NCBI GenBank assembly: GCA_041487355.1
Contig: JBGPND010000091.1
Span: forward strand, 1 to 18,906
Reading direction: 5' to 3'
From: JAMXLO01 sp041487355
GTDB lineage: Bacteria; Pseudomonadota; Alphaproteobacteria; Acetobacterales; Acetobacteraceae
Length of the DNA stretch: 18,906 nt
In this document: positions 5,940 to 12,895 of the stretch, piece after piece
How the letters are laid out: each line of letters opens with the position of its first letter
Numbering within the stretch: the stretch's first letter is position 1
Translations under genes and position numbers: made by a program
The notes under the pieces: generated by a model
Databases searched by the model: none
What the model was told of the DNA's origin: nothing
What the model saw: only the letters and a program-made list of their open reading frames with translations

Positions 5940-6064
5940 GCGCTACTCCGCGAACCGGACGTGGGACGCCAGGGGCGCATCCTTCATGCCGCGGCGAATA
6001 CAGGTCAAGCCGGTGGCGGACAGCGGTCCGGGTAAGCCGGTGTTAATCGCGTGGGGGGAAGATG

Positions 6065-6100
6065 GTGGGGCACAGATGGAATAGTGGGGCACAGATGGAA
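6065..6100. repeat. Tandem 17-bp direct repeat
   Basis: Two identical copies of GTGGGGCACAGATGGAA (6065-6081 and 6084-6100) are separated by two bases, giving a period of 19 bp. They lie immediately upstream of the Flp pilin start, with the second copy contributing GGAAAGG to its ribosome binding site. They could be a regulator binding site or the scar of a mobile element end. Confidence 0.85.
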
Positions 6101-6111
6101 AGGTCACCGCG

Positions 6112-6303
6112 ATGCACTCGGCGTGTGCGCGCGCCGCTCACCGGCTCGGTATCCGATCGGAGCAGGGCGTCACAGCGATCGAGTACGGCCTGATCGCCGG
6201 ACTCGTCGCGATTGTCATCGTCACCGCGGTCGGCCTGGTCGGCACCAACCTGTCCGGGCTGTTCACCTATATCGCTGGCAAGATCACCACACCGGGAAGC
6301 TGA
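6112..6303 (+). CDS. Flp/Fap-type pilin (type IVb), 63 aa
   Basis: A basic leader of about 19 residues ends in EQG, followed by VTAIEYGLIAGLVAIVIVTAVG. The Gly19/Val20 junction with Glu24-Tyr25 matches the Flp prepilin peptidase site (G|xxxxEY), and the hydrophobic helix (about residues 26-45) anchors the pilin in the inner membrane and packs the fibre core. The ATG is preceded by GGAAAGG. Flp pilins are assembled by a Tad secretion system for tight adherence. No cpaA, rcpA, tadA or other Tad gene is in the window, so this is a solitary pilin here. Confidence 0.88.
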   Translation: MHSACARAAHRLGIRSEQGVTAIEYGLIAGLVAIVIVTAVGLVGTNLSGLFTYIAGKITTPGS

Positions 6304-6425
6304 CTCGCCTCCTCACCTATCACGCGTGGATCGCTGAGCAGCAGCAGCATCACGATGATCGGATGCGTCCGACCGCGTTGTCGGCTATGGTGTCATGGCA
6401 GCAACGAATCGGCGGAGCATGCCGC

Positions 6426-6947
6426 ATGACGTTTGGGGGGAAGAGCAGGAAACCGGCTCTGGTGCGTTGTCTCGGCCTGGCTGGGGCAGTGCTGCTGCTT
6501 GGGGCGGCGGGGCCGCAGACGCCTTCAGTCAGCGGTCAGTCCCAGGTCACCGTGGGCGAATATCTCGTCGCGATCGGCGGCTGCAACGACTGCCATACCG
6601 TTGGCTGGAACCAGAACCCCGGCAAGGTGCCGAATGCCCAACGCCTCACCGGCAACCCGGTCGGCTGGCATGGCCCCTGGGGCACGTCCTACGCGGTGAA
6701 CCTGCGTCTGCTGGTGCAGCGGCTGACGGCCGATGCCTGGGTGCAGTATATTGCGTCGATGCAGCCCAGGCCGCCGATGCCCTGGTTCAACATGCGCGCG
6801 ATGAGCGAGTCGGACCTGCGGGCGATCTATGCCTATATACGCAGCCTCGGGCCGGGTGGCGCGCCCACGCCTGACGACCTGGCCCCGGGCGAAACCCCGA
6901 CGGCACCATATCTGAAAGGGGTGCCGATCCAGCCGCCCAAGCGTTAG
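6426..6947 (+). CDS. Secreted c-type cytochrome, 173 aa
   Basis: A basic N-terminus and a hydrophobic stretch (residues 11-29, ALVRCLGLAGAVLLLGAAG) form a signal peptide. After it, VGEYLVAIGGCNDCHTVGW carries one heme-binding CxxCH (Cys53, Cys56, His57). A Met in MPWFNMRAM (about 118-126) is the likely sixth ligand, and MSESDLRAIYAYIRSLGP is the usual C-terminal helix of class I cytochromes, so one heme domain is present. It resembles the cytochrome subunits of periplasmic dehydrogenases, but no dehydrogenase is adjacent. The ATG at 6426 was chosen because it begins the signal peptide and has GGAG about 9 bases upstream; the open frame runs farther back only by chance. Confidence 0.82.
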   Translation: MTFGGKSRKPALVRCLGLAGAVLLLGAAGPQTPSVSGQSQVTVGEYLVAIGGCNDCHTVGWNQNPGKVPNAQRLTGNPVGWHGPWGTSYAVNLRLLVQRLTADAWVQYIASMQPRPPMPWFNMRAMSESDLRAIYAYIRSLGPGGAPTPDDLAPGETPTAPYLKGVPIQPPKR

Positions 6948-6995
6948 CCGGCGCGGGACCAGCGTGTTAGGATTGTCGGTGAGTTGCGACGCCAC

Positions 6996-7042
6996 GCACA
7001 AGTTCTTGCGCGGCAGCCGACAGCGACCCACAATATGTAGGC
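6996..7042 (+). promoter_or_regulatory. Pair of NrdR-box-like sites upstream of nrdB
   Basis: The core CAATATGTAG (7031-7040) agrees with the NrdR consensus core CWATATATWG at 9 of 10 positions. A weaker match, CAAGTTCTTG (6999-7008), is also palindromic. Their starts are 32 bp apart, about three helical turns, which fits the paired layout of known NrdR boxes. NrdR represses ribonucleotide reductase genes when ATP/dATP is bound. Confidence 0.6.
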
Positions 7043-7082
7043 GAAACGGTGGACCCGACTCGATCGTCCGCCGTGACCGAGC

Positions 7083-8153
7083 ATGGAGCAAGACAGCATG
7101 GACGGCATCACCCGGACGACCGACGAACTTCCGGTGACGTTCGACCTGCTGACCGAGAACCCGGTCTACAAGCCGTTCCGGTATCCGTGGGCGTACGAGG
7201 CTTGGCTCATCCAGCAGCGCGTCCACTGGCTGCCGGAGGAGGTGCCGCTCGCCGACGATGTGAAGGACTGGCACCGCAATCTGAGCCCGGCCGAGCGCAA
7301 CCTGCTCAGCCAGATCTTCCGCTTCTTCACCCAGGCCGATGTCGAGGTGAACAACTGCTACATGAAGCACTACGCGCGGGTGTTCAAGCCGACCGAAGTG
7401 CTGATGATGCTGTCGGCCTTTTCCAACATCGAGACCGTGCACATCGCCGCCTACAGCCATCTGCTCGACACCATCGGCATGCCGGAGCTCGAGTATCAGG
7501 CGTTCATGAAATACAAGGAGATGAAGGACAAATTCGACTACATGCAGAGCTTCACGGTGGACTCGAAGTACGAGATCGCCAAAACGCTCGCCGCGTTCGG
7601 CGCCTTCACCGAAGGTCTGCAGCTTTTCGCCTCATTCGCCATCCTGCTGAACTTCCCGCGTTTCGGGAAAATGAAGGGGATGGGCCAGATCATCTCCTGG
7701 TCGGTGCGTGATGAGACACTGCACTGCATATCCATCATCCGGCTGTTCCGTACCTTCGTGCAGGAAAATCCGGAAATCTGGACGGAGGAGCTGAAGCGCG
7801 ACATCTACATCACCTGCGCTACCATCGTCGACCACGAGGACGCCTTCATCGATCTGGCGTTCGAGCAGGGAGCGGTGGAGGGACTGACCTCGCGCGAGGT
7901 GAAGGAATACATCCGCTACATCGCCGATCGCCGCCTGATGCAGCTCGGCCTCAATCCGCTTTATCATGTGTCAAAGAATCCGCTGTCCTGGCTCGATGAG
8001 ATGTTGAACGCGGTGGAGCACACGAACTTCTTCGAGAATCGCGCCACCGAGTACAGCAAGGCGTCCACCACGGGCACATGGGAGGAAGCGTTCGGCGACG
8101 AGAAGTTTGGCGACGCGGTGGCCGCAGGCCCGCCAGCGGCGCCTGCCGAGTAA
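7083..8153 (+). CDS. nrdB: Class Ia ribonucleotide reductase small (beta) subunit
   Basis: NrdB holds the di-iron centre and tyrosyl radical used by NrdA to reduce ribonucleotides. Ligands are visible with family spacing: Asp86 (FFTQADVEVN), Glu117 and His120 (NIETVH), Glu177 (FTEGLQ), Glu211 and His214 (RDETLH), and the radical Tyr124 (AAYSHLL). The 31-residue step from Asp86 to Glu117, the 7 residues from Glu117 to Tyr124, and the 34 residues from Glu177 to Glu211 match E. coli NrdB. The C-terminus ends in an Ala/Pro-rich tail. Two in-frame ATGs exist; the one at 7098 has GGAG nine bases upstream and is the more likely start, giving 351 aa. The large subunit gene is not in the window. NrdR-like sites precede the gene. 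Confidence 0.95.
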   Translation: MEQDSMDGITRTTDELPVTFDLLTENPVYKPFRYPWAYEAWLIQQRVHWLPEEVPLADDVKDWHRNLSPAERNLLSQIFRFFTQADVEVNNCYMKHYARVFKPTEVLMMLSAFSNIETVHIAAYSHLLDTIGMPELEYQAFMKYKEMKDKFDYMQSFTVDSKYEIAKTLAAFGAFTEGLQLFASFAILLNFPRFGKMKGMGQIISWSVRDETLHCISIIRLFRTFVQENPEIWTEELKRDIYITCATIVDHEDAFIDLAFEQGAVEGLTSREVKEYIRYIADRRLMQLGLNPLYHVSKNPLSWLDEMLNAVEHTNFFENRATEYSKASTTGTWEEAFGDEKFGDAVAAGPPAAPAE

Positions 8154-8467
8154 CCGCTTACCGCTCCGGCCGCGGCGCGCCTGGCGCGGCAGTGTCCAAA
8201 TTTGGCGACAAACTGCTCGTTCCAAGACAACGCTTGTTTGCGATCCGGATTTGGGTATAATTCGCCGATTGCGGAACGAAAACGGGGCCCGGGTCGGGGA
8301 TCTTGGGCAAGTAACGCGAACATCGCGCAGTTATGACGTGCAAACCGAGTCAAGTGGTGCACACGCTTGTTTGATGGACCAATCGCCGGCGGTGTTTGTG
8401 CGACGCGGGGGACGACGCCGGTTGGGAGACGGGATGGCAGAACATGGGGACCACGATAGGGGATAGC
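8154..8467. other. Long gap after nrdB with a promoter but no gene
   Basis: Just after the nrdB stop there is a GC-rich inverted repeat (GCCGCG...CGCGGC near 8168-8189) without a T-run, so only a weak terminator candidate. A promoter lies at 8233-8261. An 11-bp direct repeat, ACGCTTGTTTG, occurs at 8230-8240 and again at 8363-8373. I see no tRNA-like or protein-coding content before the small downstream gene. Confidence 0.5.
8233..8261 (+). promoter_or_regulatory. Sigma70-type promoter upstream of the 8468 gene
   Basis: A perfect -10 TATAAT (8256-8261) has CTTGTT (8233-8238) 17 bp upstream; CTTG is a common start of alphaproteobacterial -35 elements. Transcription would begin near 8268 and leave an untranslated leader of about 175-200 bases before the small downstream gene. 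Confidence 0.55.
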
Positions 8468-8749
8468 GTGAGTCAGGTTGAGGAAGGCGCCGGGCGGGAG
8501 AGCGGACCGAGTGGGCCGCCGCGCTACACGCGCCGTCTGTCCGACAAGATCCTGATCGCCTTCCACCACGCCTGCGACCAGGCGGATTTCGAGGTGGCGG
8601 AGCAGCTACTGCATATCCTCGAAATGATGCTGACGCGTCGGCCGCTGACGCCGGACGGCACGCGGCGGCGCAACATGGAGAGCCTGGTGGCCGCGCATGA
8701 GCGGCTCTGGCATCTGCGGCATCCGCATACCGAGGAAGACGCACTCTAG
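8468..8749 (+). CDS. Small conserved protein of unknown function, 93 aa
   Basis: I do not recognise a named family. After a short acidic, Gly-rich N-terminus the protein is mainly helical: RYTRRLSDKILIAFHHACDQ, then DFEVAEQLLHILEMMLTRRP and NMESLVAAHERLWHLRHPH. The A-LL-LE pattern suggests a short helical hairpin or TPR-like fold. No signal peptide or membrane helix is present, so it is probably cytoplasmic. The GTG at 8468 was chosen because AGGGG lies seven bases upstream; an ATG at 8444 and one at 8396 are alternatives that add 8 or 24 residues. Its TAG stop lies in CTAG, which also provides the stop of the convergent methyltransferase. Confidence 0.75.
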   Translation: MSQVEEGAGRESGPSGPPRYTRRLSDKILIAFHHACDQADFEVAEQLLHILEMMLTRRPLTPDGTRRRNMESLVAAHERLWHLRHPHTEEDAL

Positions 8750-9501
8750 AGAGCCAGTGCCTGCCCGTGGCGCACGATTGCCTCGGCTTCCTGGGTGAAG
8801 CCACCCTCGGCGTCATGCAGCACGAGGCCCGGCAGGACGCGGAATGCTGCCTTGCCGCCTTTCACGCCGCGCAACAGCACGAGCTTCGCCTTGCGCCCGG
8901 CTTTCGGCCATAGCGGCAGCATCGCGGTCGGTGGACAGCCGGCGGAGGCAAAGGCCTCGGCGCAGGCCGGCAGCATGGCGGCCGGCAGAATGAAGGTGAG
9001 TGTGCCGCGCGGCCTCAGGCGCTTCGCCAGAGCGGTGGCCCAGAGCTGAAACACGCCGGCCTGGCCGCGTTTCGCTGCTTGGCGCGCTGCGTCCGGGGAA
9101 GCGGTGCCGGCGGCAGGGTGATAAGGCGGATTGGCGCACCCGTGGTCGAACGCGCCGGTATCCGGCAGCGCCGCGATGTCGGCCATGATGAAGCTCAAGC
9201 CGGGCCAGCCATTCGCCGCCGCGTTCCGTCGGGCCAGTGACACGAGCTTGGGGTCCCGCTCGACGCCCACGGCGTGCAGATCGGCGACCCGGGCGGCGAG
9301 GCAGAGCAGCGTCGCACCGGCGCCGGTGCCGCCCTCCAGGACGCTCTCGCCCGGCCGGACGGGAACCGAAGCCGCCAGCAGCACCGGCTCGATGCCGCTC
9401 CGGAAGCCCTGCCTCGGCTGGGCATAGTGCACGCGTCCGCCCAGCAGATGGCCGCTGGTCTGGTCGTCCGGGCCTGCTCGATTTGCTGTGAATTCAGTCA
9501 C
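8746..9501 (-). CDS. TrmN6-like tRNA/N6-adenine methyltransferase, 251 aa
   Basis: This is a Rossmann-fold SAM-dependent methyltransferase of the group that includes TrmN6, which methylates A37 of tRNA1(Val). Motif I is VLEGGTGAGATLLCLAAR (about 54-71), an acidic ribose-binding residue follows in VGVERDP, and the catalytic NPPY is in CANPPYHP (124-127), which is specific for amino-methylation of adenine or glutamine. The N-terminus LLGGRVHYAQPRQGFRSGIEPVLLAA (split: LLGGRVHYAQP, RQGFRSGIEPVLLAA) is typical of the TrmN6 group. The start codon is GTG at 9501, with a TATAAT (9512-9507) only five bases upstream, so the message may be leaderless. The IS630 remnant begins just upstream and may have displaced the original promoter. 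It is convergent with the small gene at 8468. Confidence 0.85.
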   Translation of the reverse strand: MTEFTANRAGPDDQTSGHLLGGRVHYAQPRQGFRSGIEPVLLAASVPVRPGESVLEGGTGAGATLLCLAARVADLHAVGVERDPKLVSLARRNAAANGWPGLSFIMADIAALPDTGAFDHGCANPPYHPAAGTASPDAARQAAKRGQAGVFQLWATALAKRLRPRGTLTFILPAAMLPACAEAFASAGCPPTAMLPLWPKAGRKAKLVLLRGVKGGKAAFRVLPGLVLHDAEGGFTQEAEAIVRHGQALAL

Positions 9502-9506
9502 TTGGT

Positions 9507-9512
9507 ATTATA
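9507..9512 (-). promoter_or_regulatory. -10-like TATAAT directly before the methyltransferase start
   Basis: TATAAT on the minus strand ends five bases before the GTG start. No convincing -35 lies 16-18 bp upstream. If used, transcription would start at or next to the GTG. Confidence 0.3.
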
Positions 9513-9773
9513 TACTCCGACTCTCCGAGAATCCGACCCCCCCCTTGCCAAACGGCCCGAACGCGATTCTACCGGGACCATGATACGGCCCGGGTTCCTG
9601 GACAGAGAATCGCGGCAAGACCTGATCGAGCTGGCGCGCGACGGGTCTGCCGCCCATCGTCTGGCCCGGCGTGCGAACGCGCTGGTGCTGCTGGACGACG
9701 ACACGATCCGCACCTGGCATCGCCTGCATCAGGAGGACGGGATCGAGGGCCTGGCGAGCTTCGGCTACGAGGC

Positions 9774-9797
9774 CTGCGCCTGCGAAGGCGGGGGCAG
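9774..9797. repeat. Small palindromic insertion 1 in the transposase
   Basis: The minus/plus complementary arms CTGC/GCAG and GCCT/AGGC enclose a GCGA loop, with a GGGG bulge. The in-frame residues ACACEGGG between GYE and SACRLSGEQQ do not look like the family, where GYE is followed almost directly by the ACRLS segment. It resembles the REP-like hairpins common in alphaproteobacterial genomes. Confidence 0.5.
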
Positions 9798-9944
9798 CGC
9801 CTGTCGCTTGAGCGGCGAGCAGCAGGACAAGCTGACGGCCTGGATCAGCGAGACGCTGCCGCGCACGGCACGCGAGGTTGGCGCCTGTATCGAGAAGCAA
9901 TGCGGCATCGAGTATCAGGGCCGGTCTGGCCTGATCGCGTTGCT

Positions 9945-9995
9945 GGATCCCCGGATCAAGCATGCCCTTGGGCTTGACCCGAGGGTCCGGGGACC
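9945..9995. repeat. Small palindromic insertion 2 in the transposase
   Basis: The arms CCCCGGA (9949-9955) and TCCGGGG (9986-9992) are complementary, and inside them CAAGC (9957-9961) pairs with GCTTG (9972-9976). The segment, about 49 bp, sits between codons for LIALL and LGMEHRK, which are nearly adjacent in relatives, and it breaks the reading frame. Confidence 0.6.
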
Positions 9996-10230
9996 TTGGC
10001 ATGGAGCATCGCAAGCCGAAAGCGGTGTCACGCAAGCTCGATCCTGCGAAGCAGGCAGCGTTCATCAAGGCGTATGAAGAGCTGCTGAACCATCTGGCCG
10101 ATGATGAAGCGGTGCTGTTCGGCGATGCGGTGCATCCGACGCATGCGGTGCGGCCGGTGGGCTGCTGGGCACCGAAAGACAGCAAAATTGCCGTGGTGCA
10201 GACCAGCGGGCGGCAACGGCTGAACATTCA

Positions 10231-10248
10231 CCCCCGCCTGCGCGGGGG
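10231..10248. repeat. Small palindromic insertion 3 in the transposase
   Basis: CCCCCGC (10231-10237) and GCGGGGG (10242-10248) form a perfect seven-pair stem with a CTGC loop. The in-frame residues PRLRGGRL interrupt what is normally NIHGAIDLETGKTRML. The insertion adds a whole number of codons and so leaves the frame open. Confidence 0.65.
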
Positions 10249-10772
10249 CAGGCTTGCGATTGACCTTGAAACCGGCAAGACCCGCATGCTGAACGTTGTG
10301 ACGGTGGATGCCGCCAGCACGATCATGCTGTTGATGGCGATCGAGGCGATGTATCCGGGCAAACGGATGATCCACCTCTTTCTGGACAATGCCAGATACC
10401 ATCATGTGAAGCTGATGCAAGCGTCGCTGGCGAGGCCGGGGTGCCGGATCAGACTTCACTTCATTCCGGCCTATTGTCCGCATCTCGACCCGATCGAACG
10501 ATTATGGGGTTGATGCACAGGCACATCACCCACAACCGATGCTACGAGATGTTCGCCGATTTCACTGATGCGATCCTGAGGTTCCTGCGCCCCCAGCTGT
10601 CTCATCCTATCCAGGCGGCAACTTCTCTGACATAGGGGGGGGCCCATCGGCCATATGGATCCATGCTAAATATTCCGACAACGCCCATTCTGATCCGAAA
10701 CTTTACACCAAAATTCGAGATTGACCGCCGCGCGTGACGGAGCGCCACGCCACCGCGTTGACTCCCCGGGGG

Positions 10773-10802
10773 TTGCCCCCAGCATCGGCTTGCTCCTATA
10801 GC
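10773..10802 (+). promoter_or_regulatory. Candidate promoter of tkt-gap-pgk
   Basis: TTGCCC (10773-10778) and TATAGC (10797-10802) are spaced by 18 bp, just upstream of the AAGGAG ribosome binding site of tkt. A GGGGG-TTG-CCCCC hairpin (10768-10780) overlaps the -35. A TTGACT at 10758-10763 has no matching -10. The stretch 10646-10757 holds nothing I can name. Confidence 0.4.
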
Positions 10803-10825
10803 GCCGCCCGGAGCAAGGAGTGACC

Positions 10826-12862
10826 ATGGCCGCCACCGCCGAACTTGCCGCCGAGAATCCCGCACTCGCCCTGCAGGCGGAGATCCTTGCCCGGCCACCC
10901 ACGCAGGCCCGGCAAATGGCCAACGCGATCCGGGCGCTCGCGATCGACGCGGTGGAAGCCGCGAAGTCCGGCCATCCCGGCATGCCGATGGGCATGGCGG
11001 ACGTCGCCACCGCGCTCTGGACGCGCTTCCACAAGTTCGACGCCGCCGACCCACGCTGGCCGGACCGCGACCGCTTCGTGCTGTCCGCCGGCCACGGCTC
11101 CATGCTGCTCTATGCCCTGCTCTACCTCACCGGCCATGACGGCATGGGGATCGAGGAGATCAAGCGGTTCCGCCAGCTCCACTCGCCGGCCGCCGGCCAT
11201 CCGGAGTTCGGCGAGCATCCCGCCATCGAGACCACCACGGGCCCGCTCGGCCAGGGGTTCGGCGCGGCGGTCGGCATGGCACTGGCCGAACGCCTGCTCG
11301 CCGCGCGCTTCGGCCGTTCGCTGGTCGATCACCGCACCTGGGTGATCGCCTCCGACGGCGACATGATGGAGGGGATCAGCCACGAGGCCGCCGCGATCGC
11401 CGGCCATCTCTGCCTCTCGAAGCTGACCGTGCTCTACGACGACAACCACATCTCGATCGACGGCGACACGGCGCTTGCCTACTCGGACGATGTCCTGAAG
11501 CGCTTCTCGGCGTATGGCTGGGCGGCCAAGCGGATCGACGGGCATGATCCGCAGCAGATCAATGCGGCACTCTCCTTCGCGCTGCGCTCGAAGAAGCCGA
11601 CGCTGATCGCCTGCCGCACGATCATCGGCCTCGGCGCCCCCACCAAGGCCGGCACGGCGGCCACCCACGGCTCCCCGCTCGGTGCGCAGGAGGCAGCGGC
11701 GGCGAAGGTGGCGCTCGGCTGGCACGAGCCGCCGTTCACCGTGCCGGACGAGTTGCTCGAGCGTTGGCGTGCCGTCGGCAGCCGTGGCGCGGCCGCCCGC
11801 CGCGCCTGGCTCAAGCGGCTCGCACATAACGCGATGCGCGCCGAGTTCGAGCGTGTGATGGCCGGGCGGCTGCCGGACAACTGGCACGAGGCGGTCGCCG
11901 CGCTGAAGCAGGGCATCGCCGAGACAAAACCGCGCATGGCGACCCGCCAGTCCAGCCAGAAGGCGCTGGACGCGCTGGTGCCCGCAACCCCTGAACTGGT
12001 CGGCGGTTCGGCTGACCTCACCGGCTCCAACCTCACCTTCGTCAAGACCATGGGCACGGTGAGCGCCGGCAACTTCTCCGGTCGCTACATTCACTTCGGC
12101 GTGCGCGAGCATGGCATGGCCGCGGCGGCAAACGGCATGGCCGTGCATGGCGGCCTGATCCCCTATGCCGGCACCTTCTTTGTTTTCACCGACTACATGC
12201 GCCCCGCGATACGCATCGCCGCGATCATGCGCGCGCACGTGATCTACGTGCTGACGCACGACTCGATCGGCCTTGGCGAGGACGGGCCGACGCACCAGCC
12301 AGTCGAGCAGCTCGCCAGCCTGCGCGCCATGCCGCATATCCATGTCTATCGCCCGGCGGACGCGATGGAGACCGCCGAGTGCTGGGAGCTGGCGATCCGC
12401 CGTACGGATGGGCCGAGCCTGCTGGTGCTGACGCGCCAGGCGCTGCCGACGCTGCGCACGGATACCGCCGAGAACCGCTGCGCGCGCGGCGGTTATGCGC
12501 TGGCCGAAGCGGAAGGGCCACGCCAGGCCACATTGATTGCCACCGGCTCCGAGGTCTCGATCGCGATGGCGGCCCGGGAGAGCCTCGCCGCCGAGGGCGT
12601 GGGCGTCGCCGTGGTGTCGCTTCCCTGTTGGGAGCTGTTCTCCCAGCAGGACGAAGCGTATCGTGCTGGGGTGCTGGGCGGCGCGCCGCGCGTCGGTATC
12701 GAGGCCGCCTGCGGGTTCGGCTGGGAGCGCTGGCTCGGCAATGACGGGGTTTTCATCGGCATGACCGGCTTCGGGGCCTCGGCGCCTTACGAGGATCTTT
12801 ACAAACACTTCGGTATCACGCCCGAGGCCGTCGTGGCCGCAGTCCGCAAGCGGCTCGGCTGA
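10826..12862 (+). CDS. tkt: Transketolase
   Basis: Transketolase moves two-carbon units between sugar phosphates in the pentose phosphate (and Calvin) pathway, using thiamine diphosphate. The N-terminal domain has KSGHPGMPMG and the cofactor motif SDGDMMEG...DDNHISIDG; the middle domain has the catalytic Glu in FGVREHGMAAAANG (about residue 428); transketolase signature 2 appears as GEDGPTHQPVEQLASLRAMP. At 678 aa it is full length. The ATG at 10826 was preferred over the GTG at 10820 because AAGGAG lies five bases before the ATG and runs into the GTG. It is followed by gap and pgk on the same strand. Confidence 0.96.
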   Translation: MAATAELAAENPALALQAEILARPPTQARQMANAIRALAIDAVEAAKSGHPGMPMGMADVATALWTRFHKFDAADPRWPDRDRFVLSAGHGSMLLYALLYLTGHDGMGIEEIKRFRQLHSPAAGHPEFGEHPAIETTTGPLGQGFGAAVGMALAERLLAARFGRSLVDHRTWVIASDGDMMEGISHEAAAIAGHLCLSKLTVLYDDNHISIDGDTALAYSDDVLKRFSAYGWAAKRIDGHDPQQINAALSFALRSKKPTLIACRTIIGLGAPTKAGTAATHGSPLGAQEAAAAKVALGWHEPPFTVPDELLERWRAVGSRGAAARRAWLKRLAHNAMRAEFERVMAGRLPDNWHEAVAALKQGIAETKPRMATRQSSQKALDALVPATPELVGGSADLTGSNLTFVKTMGTVSAGNFSGRYIHFGVREHGMAAAANGMAVHGGLIPYAGTFFVFTDYMRPAIRIAAIMRAHVIYVLTHDSIGLGEDGPTHQPVEQLASLRAMPHIHVYRPADAMETAECWELAIRRTDGPSLLVLTRQALPTLRTDTAENRCARGGYALAEAEGPRQATLIATGSEVSIAMAARESLAAEGVGVAVVSLPCWELFSQQDEAYRAGVLGGAPRVGIEAACGFGWERWLGNDGVFIGMTGFGASAPYEDLYKHFGITPEAVVAAVRKRLG

Positions 12863-12895
12863 GGAGCTGAACGCCAACAGAGAGGGAATGCACCC

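Larger units (their letters stand above)
9580..10635 (+). pseudogene. IS630-family transposase, frameshifted
   Basis: The N-terminal part (from ATG 9580) is a helix-turn-helix region: RESRQDLIELARDGSAAHRL, TIRTWHRLHQEDGIEGLASF. The catalytic part follows in another frame: VLFGDAVHPTHAVRPVGCW (first Asp), IHLFLDNARYHH (second Asp) and LDPIERLWG (Glu). There are at least two breaks. One is at about 9945-9995, where a palindromic insertion shifts the frame between LIALL and LGMEHRK. The other is at about 10510, where a base appears lost in WG|LMHRHITHN and a TGA results. The segment between NALVLLDD and DTIRTWH also seems about a dozen residues short of the relatives I remember, as if deleted between two LLDD repeats. 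The C-terminal end after FLR is unlike the family. Confidence 0.88.
9535..10645 (+). mobile_element. Decayed IS630-family insertion sequence
   Basis: The core is a broken IS630-type DDE transposase. A run of eight C at 9537-9544 on the left and eight G at 10635-10642 on the right, with GA/GG just outside, are in inverted orientation and may be parts of the terminal repeats, but the match beyond the homopolymer is poor. I could not define the ends or the TA target duplication with confidence. The element separates the TrmN6-like gene from the tkt operon. Confidence 0.7.

Noticed and set aside
6051..6425. Upstream extension of the cytochrome c frame
   Set aside because: It overlaps the Flp pilin in another frame; the signal peptide begins at the ATG at 6426.
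10758..10763. TTGACT as the -35 of the tkt promoter
   Set aside because: No -10-like hexamer lies 16-18 bp downstream; TTGCCC at 10773 with TATAGC fits better.
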